Under the pieces are notes generated by a model. It was not told where the DNA came from. It ran no database searches and worked only from the letters and a program-made list of their open reading frames with translations. Of a stretch of 32,907 nt of DNA, positions 8,405-17,006 are shown one piece after another. Origin of the DNA: JAEUKQ01 sp044227605. GTDB taxonomy: Bacteria > Pseudomonadota > Alphaproteobacteria > JAEUKQ01. The position numbers and the translations under genes are program-made. The stretch is taken from the NCBI GenBank assembly GCA_044227605.1, contig JBGAWJ010000004.1, positions 1-32,907 of the forward strand. The letters are read 5' to 3'. Every line of letters starts with the position of its first letter. Within the stretch, counting starts at the first letter, position 1.

Positions 8405-8767
8405 ATGTTGACAAGACTTGAATTAAAAGAGCGCCGTAGTCGCAGATTACGCAAGCAGTTGCGGGAGAAATCTGTGGGTCGTCCACGCTTATCTGTGTTT
8501 CGTTCCGGTAAGAATATTCACGTGCAAGTGATTGATGATAGCCGCGGCCATACAGTTGCAGCGGCTTCTTCACTTGACCAGACTTTAAAAAGCCAGTTAA
8601 AAACAGGTGCTGATATTGAGGCTGCTCAGGCGGTTGGCAAGTTGATTGCTGAAAGAGCAATTGCAGCTGGTGTCAAAGAAGTGGTTTTTGACCGGGGTAG
8701 TTATATTTATCACGGTCGGGTCAAAGCCTTGGCTGATGCCGCAAGAGAAGGTGGATTAGCGTTTTAG
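8405..8767 (+). CDS. rplR: 50S ribosomal protein L18
   Basis: L18 binds 5S rRNA. The 120-residue product has RPRLSVFRSGKNIHVQVIDD near residue 27, then AVGKLIAERAIAAGVKEVVF and DRGSYIYHGRVKALADAARE, which are family signatures. It sits between rplF and rpsE as usual. Confidence 0.98.
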   Translation: MLTRLELKERRSRRLRKQLREKSVGRPRLSVFRSGKNIHVQVIDDSRGHTVAAASSLDQTLKSQLKTGADIEAAQAVGKLIAERAIAAGVKEVVFDRGSYIYHGRVKALADAAREGGLAF

Positions 8768-8812
8768 GTATTATTTACAAATATATCAAAGAAGATAGAG
8801 AACAGAAACAAC

Positions 8813-9376
8813 ATGGCTAAGAATGATCGTAACGACCGTCGGGATCGTAGTCGCGAAAGAACGAAGGATGAAGCGGAGCTGATTGAGAAATTAGTCGGCA
8901 TCAACCGTGTTACCAAAGTGGTAAAAGGTGGCAAAAGGCTAGGGTTTGCTGCAATTGTTGTCGTTGGTGACGGGAAGGGACGTGCTGGTTATGGTGCTGG
9001 AAAAGCCAAAGAAGTGCCAGAGGCTGTACGTAAGGCCACAGAACGTGCCCGCCGGACGATGGTGCGCATTCCTTTAAGGGAAGGCCGGACAATCCATCAT
9101 GATATTAAGGGTAGATTTGGTGCTGGCAAAATTGTCTTGCGTTCAGCAAAACCTGGGACGGGTATTATCGCAGGCGGAGCTGTACGGTATATATTTGAAG
9201 CTTTAGGCGTTCAAGATATTGTTGCCAAATCTGTAGGCTCATCTAATCCTCATAACGTTTTAAAAGCTACTTTTGATGCCTTGACTTCTTCTAATTCACC
9301 ACGTCATGTCGCTACTAGACGTGGAAAGAAAGTAACGGACATCCTTAGTAAAAGACAGGTAGAGGTTAGGGAATAA
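8813..9376 (+). CDS. rpsE: 30S ribosomal protein S5
   Basis: S5 contributes to decoding fidelity and to mRNA helicase activity at the entry channel. The 187-residue protein has a charged N-terminal stretch (NDRNDRRDRSRERTKDEAEL), the dsRBD-like region VVGDGKGRAGYGAGKAKEVP, and the C-terminal GTGIIAGGAVRYIFEALGVQ. rpmD begins 2 bp after its stop. Confidence 0.98.
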   Translation: MAKNDRNDRRDRSRERTKDEAELIEKLVGINRVTKVVKGGKRLGFAAIVVVGDGKGRAGYGAGKAKEVPEAVRKATERARRTMVRIPLREGRTIHHDIKGRFGAGKIVLRSAKPGTGIIAGGAVRYIFEALGVQDIVAKSVGSSNPHNVLKATFDALTSSNSPRHVATRRGKKVTDILSKRQVEVRE

Positions 9377-9378
9377 TT

Positions 9379-9591
9379 ATGGTTAAAAACAGCAACGATG
9401 CCGTACCTACGAAACAGTTGAAAATTACCCAAATTGGCAGCGGAATTGGCCGAGAATATAGCCAGCGTGTGACATTGCAAGGATTAGGATTAGGAAAAAT
9501 GCATCGTTCGCGTATACTGCTTGATAATCCTTCTATCAGGGGCATGATTGTTAAAGTTCAGCATTTGGTAAAAGTTGAGGCAGTTGACTAA
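9379..9591 (+). CDS. rpmD: 50S ribosomal protein L30
   Basis: L30 is a small peripheral 50S protein. The 70-residue product contains the family pattern LKITQIGSGIGR, LGLGKMHRSRILLDNPSIRG and ends in a short VKV strand. It lies between rpsE and rplO as in most proteobacteria. Confidence 0.95.
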   Translation: MVKNSNDAVPTKQLKITQIGSGIGREYSQRVTLQGLGLGKMHRSRILLDNPSIRGMIVKVQHLVKVEAVD

Positions 9592-9646
9592 AATTCTATT
9601 GATTCATAAGTAAATTTACCATTTGCATGTTTTTTAGAGGACTATA

Positions 9647-10135
9647 ATGAAATTAAATCAATTATCAGATAAACCTGGGGCAAAAAAGAAACCAATTCTT
9701 TTAGGGAGAGGTATTGGTTCGGGTAAAGGTAAAACCGCTGGACGTGGCGGTAAGGGACAGACGGCACGCAGTGGTTGGTCGGGAAATGGTTTTGAAGGCG
9801 GACAAATGCCCTTGCATATGCGTATGCCTAAACGCGGATTTAATAATTATACCCGCCGTCGGCATGTTGCTGTCAATCTTGGCCGAGTCCAAGAATTTAT
9901 TGATCAGGGCCGTTTGAATGTTAATGAAACTATTACGGGCCCTATGCTTCGTGATGCAGGTGTGATTGGACATGACCGGGATGGTGTTCGATTACTTGGG
10001 GCTGGCGAATTAAAAAGCAAAATTAATATTTTAGTTGCAGGCGCTTCTGTCACTGCTATCCAGGCTGTTGAAAAATTGGGCGGCACCGTCACAGTGGAAC
10101 GTGCACCTCGAGCCAAGCTCGAGGAAGAAAAATAA
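9647..10135 (+). CDS. rplO: 50S ribosomal protein L15
   Basis: L15 is a late-assembly 50S protein. The 162-residue product has the Gly/Lys-rich N-terminal extension (GSGKGKTAGRGGKGQ, residues 25-39), GFEGGQMPLHMRMPKRGFNN, and the C-terminal domain with AGASVTAIQAVEKLGG. It immediately precedes secY, as in the canonical spc operon. Confidence 0.98.
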   Translation: MKLNQLSDKPGAKKKPILLGRGIGSGKGKTAGRGGKGQTARSGWSGNGFEGGQMPLHMRMPKRGFNNYTRRRHVAVNLGRVQEFIDQGRLNVNETITGPMLRDAGVIGHDRDGVRLLGAGELKSKINILVAGASVTAIQAVEKLGGTVTVERAPRAKLEEEK

Positions 10136-10198
10136 CCAAATAGGGTTGTTTTAGATTATCATTTTTAAAAAAGTAAAAAGTATAGGTTAAAAAGAAAA

Positions 10199-11560
10199 AT
10201 GGCTTCTGCTGCCGAACAACTTGCTTCCAATATCAATTTAGGTGCCTTTGGTAAAGCTAAGGAATTAAAGAAGCGCATTTGGTTTACCTTAGGCGCTTTG
10301 TTAATCTATCGGTTGGGTACGTATATCCCATTGCCTGGAATCGATACCAACGCTTTTTCTAGTGTTTTACAGCAAAATTCGGGTGGTATATTTGGTATTT
10401 TTAACTTGTTTAGCGGCGGCGCTTTACAGCGGATGACCATATTTGCCTTGAACATTATGCCTTATATTTCTGCCTCGATTATTGTCCAATTGTTGACAGC
10501 CGTGTTACCGCGTTGGGAAGCCCTAAAAAAAGAAGGGGAAGCGGGCCGTAGGAAACTAAATCAATATACCCGTTTGGGAACCGTTTTTCTGGCTGCATTG
10601 CAGGGATTTGGTATTGTGACTTTCATCGAGAGCATGAGAACCCAAGGCGGTGCCTCAATTGTGCTTGATCCGGGCCTGTTTTTCCGTGTTAGTGTGATTG
10701 TTACCTTGGTGGGTGCTACCATGTTTTTAATGTGGTTGGGGGAGCAGATTACCGCCCGTGGTATCGGCAATGGCATATCCCTGATTATTTTTGCAGGGAT
10801 TGTTGCGAATTTCCCCACTGCTATTGCTGAACTTTTCAGTTTGGCGCGCGCCGGTTCCATAAAATTTTTGGGTAGCCCAACATTGGCTTTACTAATGACA
10901 CTGGCATTTATTGGGCTGGTTGTCTTAATCGTGGTGTTTTTTGAGCGTGCCCAGCGTCGTCTGGTTATTCAGTACCCTAAGCGCCAAGTAGGTAATAAGG
11001 TTTTAGGTGGCGATAATTCGCATCTTCCTTTAAGGTTGAATACCGCTGGCGTTATTCCCCCGATTTTTGCAAGTTCTTTATTACTATTACCGATCAGTAT
11101 TTTCCAATTTTCTGCTTCAGACCAAGGCGGTATGCTGCTATGGCTACAAAATAATTTGAACCATGGGACTTGGTTATATATTGCTTTATATTTGCTTTTA
11201 ATTTTGTTTTTTGCTTTTTTCTATACAGCTATTGTTTTCAATCCTGAGGAAACTGCCGATAATTTGAAGAAAAACGGGGGATTTATCCCTGGTATACGTC
11301 CTGGCAAAGCAACGGCTGAATATATTGACTATGTTTTGACACGATTAACGGTTCTGGGTGCCCTTTATCTCGCCTTTATTTGTGTTTTACCTGAAATTGT
11401 CATCGCGGACAGCAGTTTGCCTTTCTATTTTGGTGGGACCAGTTTGTTGATTATTGTTTCGGTCACTATAGATACGGTCGGACAAATACATTCGCACTTA
11501 TTAGCAAATCAATATGAAGGGTTGATCCGCAAGTCAAAATTAAAGGGATCACGTGGATGA
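10199..11560 (+). CDS. secY: Sec translocon channel subunit SecY
   Basis: SecY is the inner-membrane channel through which Sec substrates pass, including the signal-peptide proteins encoded later in this window. The 453-residue protein has the expected ten hydrophobic segments. Markers are YRLGTYIPLPGID near residue 37, the plug-region FNLFSGGALQRM, IMPYISASIIVQLL, and the cytosolic RPGKATAEYIDYVLTRLTVLG loop. Its stop overlaps the adk start (ATGA at 11557), implying coupling. Confidence 0.98.
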   Translation: MASAAEQLASNINLGAFGKAKELKKRIWFTLGALLIYRLGTYIPLPGIDTNAFSSVLQQNSGGIFGIFNLFSGGALQRMTIFALNIMPYISASIIVQLLTAVLPRWEALKKEGEAGRRKLNQYTRLGTVFLAALQGFGIVTFIESMRTQGGASIVLDPGLFFRVSVIVTLVGATMFLMWLGEQITARGIGNGISLIIFAGIVANFPTAIAELFSLARAGSIKFLGSPTLALLMTLAFIGLVVLIVVFFERAQRRLVIQYPKRQVGNKVLGGDNSHLPLRLNTAGVIPPIFASSLLLLPISIFQFSASDQGGMLLWLQNNLNHGTWLYIALYLLLILFFAFFYTAIVFNPEETADNLKKNGGFIPGIRPGKATAEYIDYVLTRLTVLGALYLAFICVLPEIVIADSSLPFYFGGTSLLIIVSVTIDTVGQIHSHLLANQYEGLIRKSKLKGSRG

Positions 11561-12234
11561 TTGTGGTGTTATTAGGTCCCCCTGGTGCTGGCAAAGGAAC
11601 CCAAGCTAAATGTTTGGAAGAAAAAATGGGGTTAGTGCAATTGTCTACAGGTGACATGTTGCGAAAAGAAGTTAGCCTAGGCAGTTCGTTAGGCAAGCAA
11701 GTGAAGCAAGCTATGGATGAGGGAAAATTAATCTCTGACGAGATCTTGATTGCTATGATTAGAAAGCAATTGCAAGGCACTCAGAAGGGGTTTGTTTTCG
11801 ATGGGTTTCCTCGCACTTTAGTGCAGGCAAAGTCTTTAGATGAAATGTTAGAGGCACAAAAAAAATCTGTTAATGCCGTGATTGAGTTGTTAATTCAAGA
11901 AGATATTCTGATACAAAGGATTGCCGGTCGCTTCCAATGTAAGAATTGCGGTGCTGCTTATCATGAGGAGAGTAAACTACCTCTAGCTAAAGGTGTATGT
12001 GATGTTTGTAAGGGTAAGGAATTTACCAAAAGAAAAGATGATAATGCGGAAACTGTTCGTGCCAGATTGCAGATTTATCAGCAGCAGATAGGGCAAATTC
12101 TGCCTTTCTACCAGAAACAAAAAAAATTATACCGGGTAGATGCAATGCAAAAACCAGGTGAAGTCAACCAACAAATTCTCAAAATAGTTAAATCTTTAGA
12201 AAGTAAACCCTCAACCACGCAGATTCTTCATTGA
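11557..12234 (+). CDS. adk: Adenylate kinase with zinc-type LID domain
   Basis: Adenylate kinase interconverts ATP + AMP and 2 ADP. The 225-residue product has the P-loop GPPGAGKGT (residues 7-15), the AMP-site segment LSTGDMLR, and FDGFPRT. The LID carries four cysteines as CxxC at 128/131 and CxxC at 148/151, the arrangement that binds zinc in Gram-positive and some alphaproteobacterial kinases rather than the hydrogen-bonded LID of E. coli. Placement between secY and rpsM is common in alphaproteobacteria. The C-terminal tail after about residue 213 is variable. Confidence 0.97.
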   Translation: MIVVLLGPPGAGKGTQAKCLEEKMGLVQLSTGDMLRKEVSLGSSLGKQVKQAMDEGKLISDEILIAMIRKQLQGTQKGFVFDGFPRTLVQAKSLDEMLEAQKKSVNAVIELLIQEDILIQRIAGRFQCKNCGAAYHEESKLPLAKGVCDVCKGKEFTKRKDDNAETVRARLQIYQQQIGQILPFYQKQKKLYRVDAMQKPGEVNQQILKIVKSLESKPSTTQILH

Positions 12235-12312
12235 CAGGCAGCTAATAATTTCTTATAAACTGCCCTTCAATGTTTATTTTTCTGTATATTGAATAGTTAA
12301 AGGAGATCCCCT

Positions 12313-12687
12313 GTGGCGCGTATCGCTGGCGTCAATATTCCCACTCAGAAGAGAGTGCATATTGCCCTAACCTATATTTACGGTATCGGTCGTATTAATT
12401 CCTTAGAAATTTGTGAAAAAGTTGGTATCCCCGTTGAACGCCGTGTTCATCAATTGTCTGATGAAGATGTGCTAAGGATAAGAGAAGTTATCGACCGTGA
12501 TTATCGCGTTGAAGGTGACTTGCGCCGCGAAATTTCCATGAATATCAAACGCTTGATGGATATGGCTTGCTACAGAGGGTTGCGTCATCGTAAGGGATTG
12601 CCAGTGCGTGGACAACGAACAAAGACTAATGCTAGAACCCGTAAGGGACCGATTAAAACGGTTGCTGGTTCTAAGAAATCCGTTTAG
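12313..12687 (+). CDS. rpsM: 30S ribosomal protein S13
   Basis: S13 contacts L5 in an inter-subunit bridge and the P-site tRNA. The start is GTG at 12313 (MARIAGVNIP), preceded by AAGGAGAT with suitable spacing. The 124-residue product contains YIYGIGRINSLEICEKVGI and RGLRHRKGLPVRGQRTKTNA. A 78-bp spacer separates it from adk. Confidence 0.98.
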   Translation: MARIAGVNIPTQKRVHIALTYIYGIGRINSLEICEKVGIPVERRVHQLSDEDVLRIREVIDRDYRVEGDLRREISMNIKRLMDMACYRGLRHRKGLPVRGQRTKTNARTRKGPIKTVAGSKKSV

Positions 12688-12751
12688 GAGCGTTGCATAT
12701 AATTAATCCGTATTTAGCCACATGTTTAAAAAATAATAATTAGGGTGATAA

Positions 12752-13147
12752 ATGTCTAAAGCAGCAGCTGCCCCACGCTTGCGTCGTAAGGAAAGAAAAA
12801 ACATTGGTGCTGGCGTCGCCCATGTGAATGCAAGTTTTAATAATACTGTTATTACCATTACTGATTTGCAAGGCAATACGGTTGCCTGGTCGTCTGCTGG
12901 TGGTGAGGGTTTCAAAGGGTCACGGAAATCAACGCCCTATGCCGCGCAGATGGCTGCAGATACAGTCGCGAAAAAAGCAAAAGAACATGGTGTAACTTCC
13001 TTGGAAGTTGAAGTTATCGGCCCTGGGTCTGGTCGTGAATCAGCCTTGCGTGCTTTGCAAGCTGCTGGTTTTGTCATTAGTTCAATTCGTGACATAACTC
13101 CTGTGCCCCACAATGGTTGCCGCCCACCGAAACGCCGCCGCGTATAG
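12752..13147 (+). CDS. rpsK: 30S ribosomal protein S11
   Basis: S11 forms part of the platform and the mRNA exit site. The 131-residue product contains AHVNASFNNTVITITDLQGN, STPYAAQMAAD and the C-terminal PVPHNGCRPPKRRRV. It is followed by rpoA in the normal alpha-operon order; rpsD is absent here, as is usual in alphaproteobacteria. Confidence 0.98.
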   Translation: MSKAAAAPRLRRKERKNIGAGVAHVNASFNNTVITITDLQGNTVAWSSAGGEGFKGSRKSTPYAAQMAADTVAKKAKEHGVTSLEVEVIGPGSGRESALRALQAAGFVISSIRDITPVPHNGCRPPKRRRV

Positions 13148-13200
13148 GGCGTCGACAGGTCAAAAGAAGTTTAGTTATCAAGTTAAGGCAAGGAAAGAAT

Positions 13201-14232
13201 ATGAAGTCTTTTTCCGCTATCCAGAAAAATTGGACAGAGCTTAAGAAGCCTGAAAAGTTGAGTATCACCCCAGGTCCTGATGCAACGAAGGAAGCAACGG
13301 TTGTTGCCGAACCTTTAGAAAGAGGATTCGGTCTTACCTTAGGTAATGCGCTGCGCCGCATATTGCTTTCATCTTTGCAAGGTGCTGCCATCACTAGATT
13401 TCAGATTGAAGGCATTTTGCATGAATTTTCTTCTATTCCAGGTGTACGCGAAGATGTAACCGATATCATCCTGAATATTAAATCCATTGCTTTAAGAATG
13501 CATGGTGAAGGTCCTAAACGGATGCGCTTACGTGCCGACAAAGCTGGTGAAGTCACTGCCCGTGCGATTGAAACCGGTCATGATATTGTCATTATGAACC
13601 CAGATTTAGTAATCTGCACTTTAGATCAAGGGGCAAAAATTACCCTAGAATTTACGGTTGAAAATGGCAAAGGCTATGTATCAGCCACCCAAAACCGCCC
13701 GGAGGATACAGTGTTAGGGTTAATCCCGGTAGACGCGCTGTTTAGCCCTGTCCGCAAAGTCACTTATAAAGTGGATAATACCCGTGTTGGTCAACAAACG
13801 GATTATGATAAACTGACAATGCAAATTGAAACCAATGGCACCATTTCTCCGGAAGATGCCTTGGCACGCGCAGCTTATATTTTAAAAGACCAAGTGCAGC
13901 TTTTCATCAATTTTGATGAACCAAAGCCTGTCCAAGTTGACAACCGTCCGGCTGAGCCATCATTTAACCGTAATTTATTGCGGCGCGTGGATGAGCTTGA
14001 ACTTTCTGTCCGTTCAGCCAATTGCTTAAAGAACGATAATATCGTTTATATTGGCGATTTGGTGCAAAAAAGCGAAACGGAAATGTTGCGTACCCCTAAT
14101 TTTGGGCGTAAATCTTTAAATGAAATTAAAGAAGTATTAGGGCAGATGGGACTGCATTTGGGAATGCAAATCCCCAACTGGCCGCCAGAAAACATTGAGG
14201 AAATGGCCAAAAAATTAGAAGAGCCATTTTAA
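13201..14232 (+). CDS. rpoA: RNA polymerase alpha subunit
   Basis: The alpha subunit nucleates RNA polymerase assembly and contacts activators and UP elements. I choose ATG 13201 (MKSFSAIQKNWTELKKPEKL), preceded by AAGGAAAG; an in-frame upstream ATG at 13117 lies inside rpsK and gives an N-terminus foreign to the family. The 343-residue protein has the assembly domain (EPLERGFGLTLGNALRRILL, EGILHEFSSIPGVREDVTDI) and the C-terminal domain with LELSVRSANCLKNDNI and NFGRKSLNEIKEVLG. Confidence 0.98.
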   Translation: MKSFSAIQKNWTELKKPEKLSITPGPDATKEATVVAEPLERGFGLTLGNALRRILLSSLQGAAITRFQIEGILHEFSSIPGVREDVTDIILNIKSIALRMHGEGPKRMRLRADKAGEVTARAIETGHDIVIMNPDLVICTLDQGAKITLEFTVENGKGYVSATQNRPEDTVLGLIPVDALFSPVRKVTYKVDNTRVGQQTDYDKLTMQIETNGTISPEDALARAAYILKDQVQLFINFDEPKPVQVDNRPAEPSFNRNLLRRVDELELSVRSANCLKNDNIVYIGDLVQKSETEMLRTPNFGRKSLNEIKEVLGQMGLHLGMQIPNWPPENIEEMAKKLEEPF

Positions 14233-14261
14233 ATAAAAGCTGATACAAGTTATGGGTGTTT

Positions 14262-14280
14262 TTTTAAAGTTACTTTAAAA
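14262..14280. repeat. AT-rich palindrome in the rpoA-rplQ spacer
   Basis: TTTTAAAGT and ACTTTAAAA form perfect 9-base arms around a single T. It could fold as a weak AU hairpin or be a processing or binding site. No function can be assigned from the sequence. Confidence 0.35.
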
Positions 14281-14307
14281 GTTTTGTAGTGAAGTGGAGA
14301 GTCTGTC

Positions 14308-14733
14308 ATGCGTCATCAAATGCGCGGGCGTAAATTAAACCGAACCAGTACCCATCGTATGGCGATGTTTGAAAACATGGCAGTTGCCTTGTTAAAACAT
14401 GAGCAAATTAAGACAACTTTGCCCAAGGCAAAGGATTTGCGGCCATTTGTTGAAAAGCTTATTACTTTAGGTAAAAAAGGCGGATTGCATGCCCGTCGTC
14501 AGGCGATATCCTGCCTGCAGGATGAGGGCGTGGTTGCCAAAATGTTCAGCACGTTGGCAGACCGTTATCGTGAACGCGCTGGCGGTTATACGCGCATTGT
14601 CAAAGCTGGTTTCCGCTATGGCGATACAGCGGATATGGCTGTGATTGAATTGGTTGACCGCGATCCTGAAGCAAAAGGCCAGGATTCGGGCCCAACCGCT
14701 CAAAAACAGGCTGAAGAGACAGCCAACGTTTAA
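14308..14733 (+). CDS. rplQ: 50S ribosomal protein L17
   Basis: L17 lies near the tunnel exit. The 141-residue product begins MRHQMRGRKLNRTSTHRMAM and contains ALLKHEQIKTTLPKAKDLRP and RAGGYTRIVKAGFRYGDTAD. The last 25 residues are a Gln/Glu-rich tail that varies in the family. It is the final gene of the cluster, with an intrinsic terminator 33 bp beyond. Confidence 0.98.
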   Translation: MRHQMRGRKLNRTSTHRMAMFENMAVALLKHEQIKTTLPKAKDLRPFVEKLITLGKKGGLHARRQAISCLQDEGVVAKMFSTLADRYRERAGGYTRIVKAGFRYGDTADMAVIELVDRDPEAKGQDSGPTAQKQAEETANV

Positions 14734-14765
14734 GATTTTTTATTTGTTCCATTGATCAATATAGA

Positions 14766-14802
14766 AAAAGGGGCTGCTATAGGAATATAGCAGTCCTTTT
14801 TT
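14766..14802 (+). terminator. Intrinsic terminator of the ribosomal protein cluster
   Basis: GGGCTGCTAT (14771-14780) pairs with ATAGCAGTCC (14787-14796) around a 6-base loop with one G-U pair. An A-rich stretch precedes the stem and six T follow it. Its place directly after rplQ marks the end of the long transcript. Confidence 0.9.
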
Positions 14803-15038
14803 ATTCATCAACAGGCAGTGTTTTTCAAAGAATCTTAGAGAATAGGCCAATTTTCTTAGGCTTTTCTAGGTAGGTGAAAAAGGTACAAAAGTAATATTCC
14901 TATCAAGCTATATATCCTGGGTTGGCTAACTTTTTCAGTTATTGCTAGGATAGCGATTGCTTATTTAGGTAAGTGTAAAAAATATTTTTAGGAATAAACG
15001 GTTTTCCCTTTATAATAATTGCGCCATTCAGCAGACAA
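14803..15038. other. Non-coding spacer after the ribosomal cluster
   Basis: Together with the two flanking terminators this makes a gene-free stretch of about 350 bp between rplQ and the minus-strand gst. I see no open frame with a plausible start and no tRNA fold or long repeat. It seems to be simple AT-rich spacer. Confidence 0.5.
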
Positions 15039-15065
15039 AAAAGGCAGGTGGGATACCTGCCTTTT
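15039..15065 (-). terminator. Intrinsic terminator of gst
   Basis: AAAAGGCAGGT (15039-15049) and ACCTGCCTTTT (15055-15065) are perfect 11-base arms around a 5-base loop. Read on the minus strand the stem is followed by a run of six T, so it terminates gst; T residues on the other side mean it may also act on plus-strand read-through. Confidence 0.88.
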
Positions 15066-15086
15066 GGTTGATAAATAGAACATCAA

Positions 15087-15692
15087 TTATTTGGATTTTT
15101 CAGCCGCATGTGCTGCTTTGACAGCAGGGCGGTCACCAACTTGTTTTACAAATGCTTGTAAAGAGGGCCAGCGATTTAGATCTATGCCAACATAGCCTGC
15201 CCATGTTAAGGTAGTATATAAGTAGGCATCGGGTGCCGTAAAATCATTGCCCATCAAAAAATTGTTTTTTGTTAATTTTTCACTGAGGTAATCAAAACGC
15301 TTCCCTAAATTTTCCTTGACCATTATTTTATAAGCATCGGGAACGGCGGGGTTAAATAACGGCGAAAAACCCTTATGAATTTCGGAGGTGATAAAATTCA
15401 GCCATTCTTGCAAACGGTAGCGTGCCATCGTTCCTGCCGCCGGAGCTAATTTGCTAGTCGGGGCTTGATCAGCAATATATTGCATAATGGCAGGGCCTTC
15501 GGTTAAAACTTCGCCATTATCTAATTGCAGGGTTGGAACATAACCCTTTGGGTTGATTTTCTTAAAATCTTCGCCTTTTTCGGTGATTTTGGTTTTCAGA
15601 TCAACCTTTTCCAAGGTGTATTTTGCTTTGCTTTCCTGCAGTAATATGTGCGGTGCTAAAGAACATGCGCCGGGGCTATAATATAGTTTCAT
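15087..15692 (-). CDS. gst: Glutathione S-transferase, beta class
   Basis: Cytosolic GSTs conjugate or exchange glutathione on electrophiles. The 201-residue protein opens MKLYYSPGACSLAPHILLQE; Cys10 and His106 (in SEIHKGFSPLF) match the two active-site residues of the E. coli beta-class enzyme. The thioredoxin-like domain covers about residues 1-78, with GYVPTLQLDNGEVLTEG contacting glutathione. The helical domain follows, with GNDFTAPDAYLYTTLTWAG. AAGGAT precedes the ATG. It is divergent from a MarR regulator across a 129-bp palindromic spacer and has its own terminator. Confidence 0.95.
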   Translation of the reverse strand: MKLYYSPGACSLAPHILLQESKAKYTLEKVDLKTKITEKGEDFKKINPKGYVPTLQLDNGEVLTEGPAIMQYIADQAPTSKLAPAAGTMARYRLQEWLNFITSEIHKGFSPLFNPAVPDAYKIMVKENLGKRFDYLSEKLTKNNFLMGNDFTAPDAYLYTTLTWAGYVGIDLNRWPSLQAFVKQVGDRPAVKAAHAAEKSK

Positions 15693-15753
15693 GGTTTTAT
15701 CCTTAATGTTGATGATAAAGTTCTTGCAAGTCGTGATTGAAACAGCTAATTTA

Positions 15754-15786
15754 ATGCAATTGCATATTAATTAATGTAGTTGCATT
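15754..15786. promoter_or_regulatory. Candidate MarR operator between gst and marR
   Basis: A perfect 12-base palindrome ATGCAATTGCAT (15754-15765) is followed by the palindrome ATTAATTAAT (15766-15775) and a second TTGCAT half-site at 15780. The two TTGCAT copies are 20 bases apart, about two helical turns. AATGCAA and TTGCATT at the outer edges are inverted. This layout in a divergent promoter region is typical of MarR-family binding. The assignment is inference from position and symmetry. Confidence 0.55.
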
Positions 15787-15821
15787 GAATTGTCAAGCCC
15801 CACATTAAGGGAATTTATTTT

Positions 15822-16319
15822 GTGGTTTTATCAAAATTGAAAAAGAATGATGTTCCGTTATTGCCAGTGGATGAAAAAGTGGTGGCCGTTTGGATTAAAC
15901 TGTTTCGCTTGGAGCGAAGCTTGCTCAATACCGTCAACCAGAATTTGCGAAAGGCTGGATTCCCGCTGCTTGGGTGGTATGATATTTTATGGGAATTGCA
16001 AAAAACGCCTACCCATAGATTGAGACCCTTAGAAATTGAACAACGTGTGCTTTTAACACAATATAATTTATCAAGGCTGATTGATCGGATGGTGAGAAAA
16101 GGCTATGTCAACCGCGAGTCCTGCGGTAATGACAAAAGGGGGCAATGGATTATCTTAACAGAGCAAGGAAAAGTTTTGCGAGAGCGGATGTGGCCAGTTT
16201 ATGCCGATTCAATCCAGCAATATATGGGTTTACGTCTGCAAGTAGAAGAGGTTGAATTTTTAAACGACCTTTTAGCAAAATTGCTGGTTCAAGAAAAAGC
16301 AGGTAACGGGCTTGTTTAA
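15822..16319 (+). CDS. MarR-family transcriptional regulator
   Basis: MarR proteins are dimeric winged-helix repressors that usually release DNA on binding phenolic or oxidising ligands. The start is GTG 15822 with AAGGGA 8 bases upstream. The 165-residue product has the helical N-terminal dimer region, WYDILWELQKTPTHRLRPLE, a recognition-helix region TQYNLSRLIDRMVRKGYVNR, and a wing with ESCGNDKRGQWIILTEQG. It is transcribed away from gst, so it probably controls itself and gst. The ligand is unknown. Confidence 0.9.
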   Translation: MVLSKLKKNDVPLLPVDEKVVAVWIKLFRLERSLLNTVNQNLRKAGFPLLGWYDILWELQKTPTHRLRPLEIEQRVLLTQYNLSRLIDRMVRKGYVNRESCGNDKRGQWIILTEQGKVLRERMWPVYADSIQQYMGLRLQVEEVEFLNDLLAKLLVQEKAGNGLV

Positions 16320-16364
16320 CAATTGGCCAGGCGGCAACCTGCTAATTCTTTTAAGATAAGAAAG

Positions 16365-16997
16365 TTATTTTCTTGGTAAAGCAAATTGCCAGGCTAAAAA
16401 TTTCTTGGAAATTTCGGCTAGGTTGCCATGAATCAGGCCGCTGGCACGAGCCGCATTGATAACTTTAGTGTCGGTGAAGTCACCCTCTTTTTGATAAATG
16501 GCCCATAGGGTATTGCGCGGATCTAACAAGGGCAGCACTCGATCAAAATAGGCGGTGAGGGGTTCCATACGCAAATAAACAAAAATCAGGTCAAAACGTC
16601 CTGGCATTTTTGCCAGTTCTGCGGCGGGCGTGTTTTCGGCAAAAGTTGCAAAGGCCTGGGTATTTTTTTCAACCGTGCTGATGATTTCAGCGGGTAAAAC
16701 ACCCAACAAAGCAATCTTATGAAAATGATCTATGCCAAGTTTTTGGCTAAGGCTGCTGGGATTGATGATTTTATCCATCCATTTTTCGATATTAGGCCGA
16801 CCTAAGCCCAGTTGAATTTGACCTTGCAATGTATCAAGCCACAACCATCCATCCTGTGCCTGATAATTAAAAATTTGTTTGAACGGCAAATCGAAACGAA
16901 AAGATCCACGGAACGAAATAAAATCACATTCCAATTTTATCAAACCCTCTCCTTGTTGGTTTTGATAAATGCAAGTTGTTTGACATTCAATTTCCAT
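16365..16997 (-). CDS. Hypothetical protein, DUF3052-like C-terminal half
   Basis: Function unknown. The 210-residue product seems cytosolic, with no signal peptide or membrane segment. The N-terminal part (about residues 1-90) is beta-rich, with ISFRGSFRFDLPFKQIF and DGWLWLDTLQGQIQLGLG. The C-terminal part has KLGIDHFHKIALLGVLP, FDLIFVYLRMEPL and LDPRNTLWAIYQKEG, a layout resembling the DUF3052 family from memory; that link is tentative. I start at ATG 16997 because GAGGTGG lies 9 bases upstream; an in-frame GTG at 17069 would add 24 residues but has no ribosome binding site. It is divergent from the paralogue array. Confidence 0.65.
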   Translation of the reverse strand: MEIECQTTCIYQNQQGEGLIKLECDFISFRGSFRFDLPFKQIFNYQAQDGWLWLDTLQGQIQLGLGRPNIEKWMDKIINPSSLSQKLGIDHFHKIALLGVLPAEIISTVEKNTQAFATFAENTPAAELAKMPGRFDLIFVYLRMEPLTAYFDRVLPLLDPRNTLWAIYQKEGDFTDTKVINAARASGLIHGNLAEISKKFLAWQFALPRK

Positions 16998-17006
16998 GGT
17001 ACAAAT

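Noticed and set aside
13117..13200. Upstream in-frame start for rpoA
   Set aside because: It lies inside rpsK and adds residues foreign to RpoA; ATG 13201 has a ribosome binding site and gives the family N-terminus.
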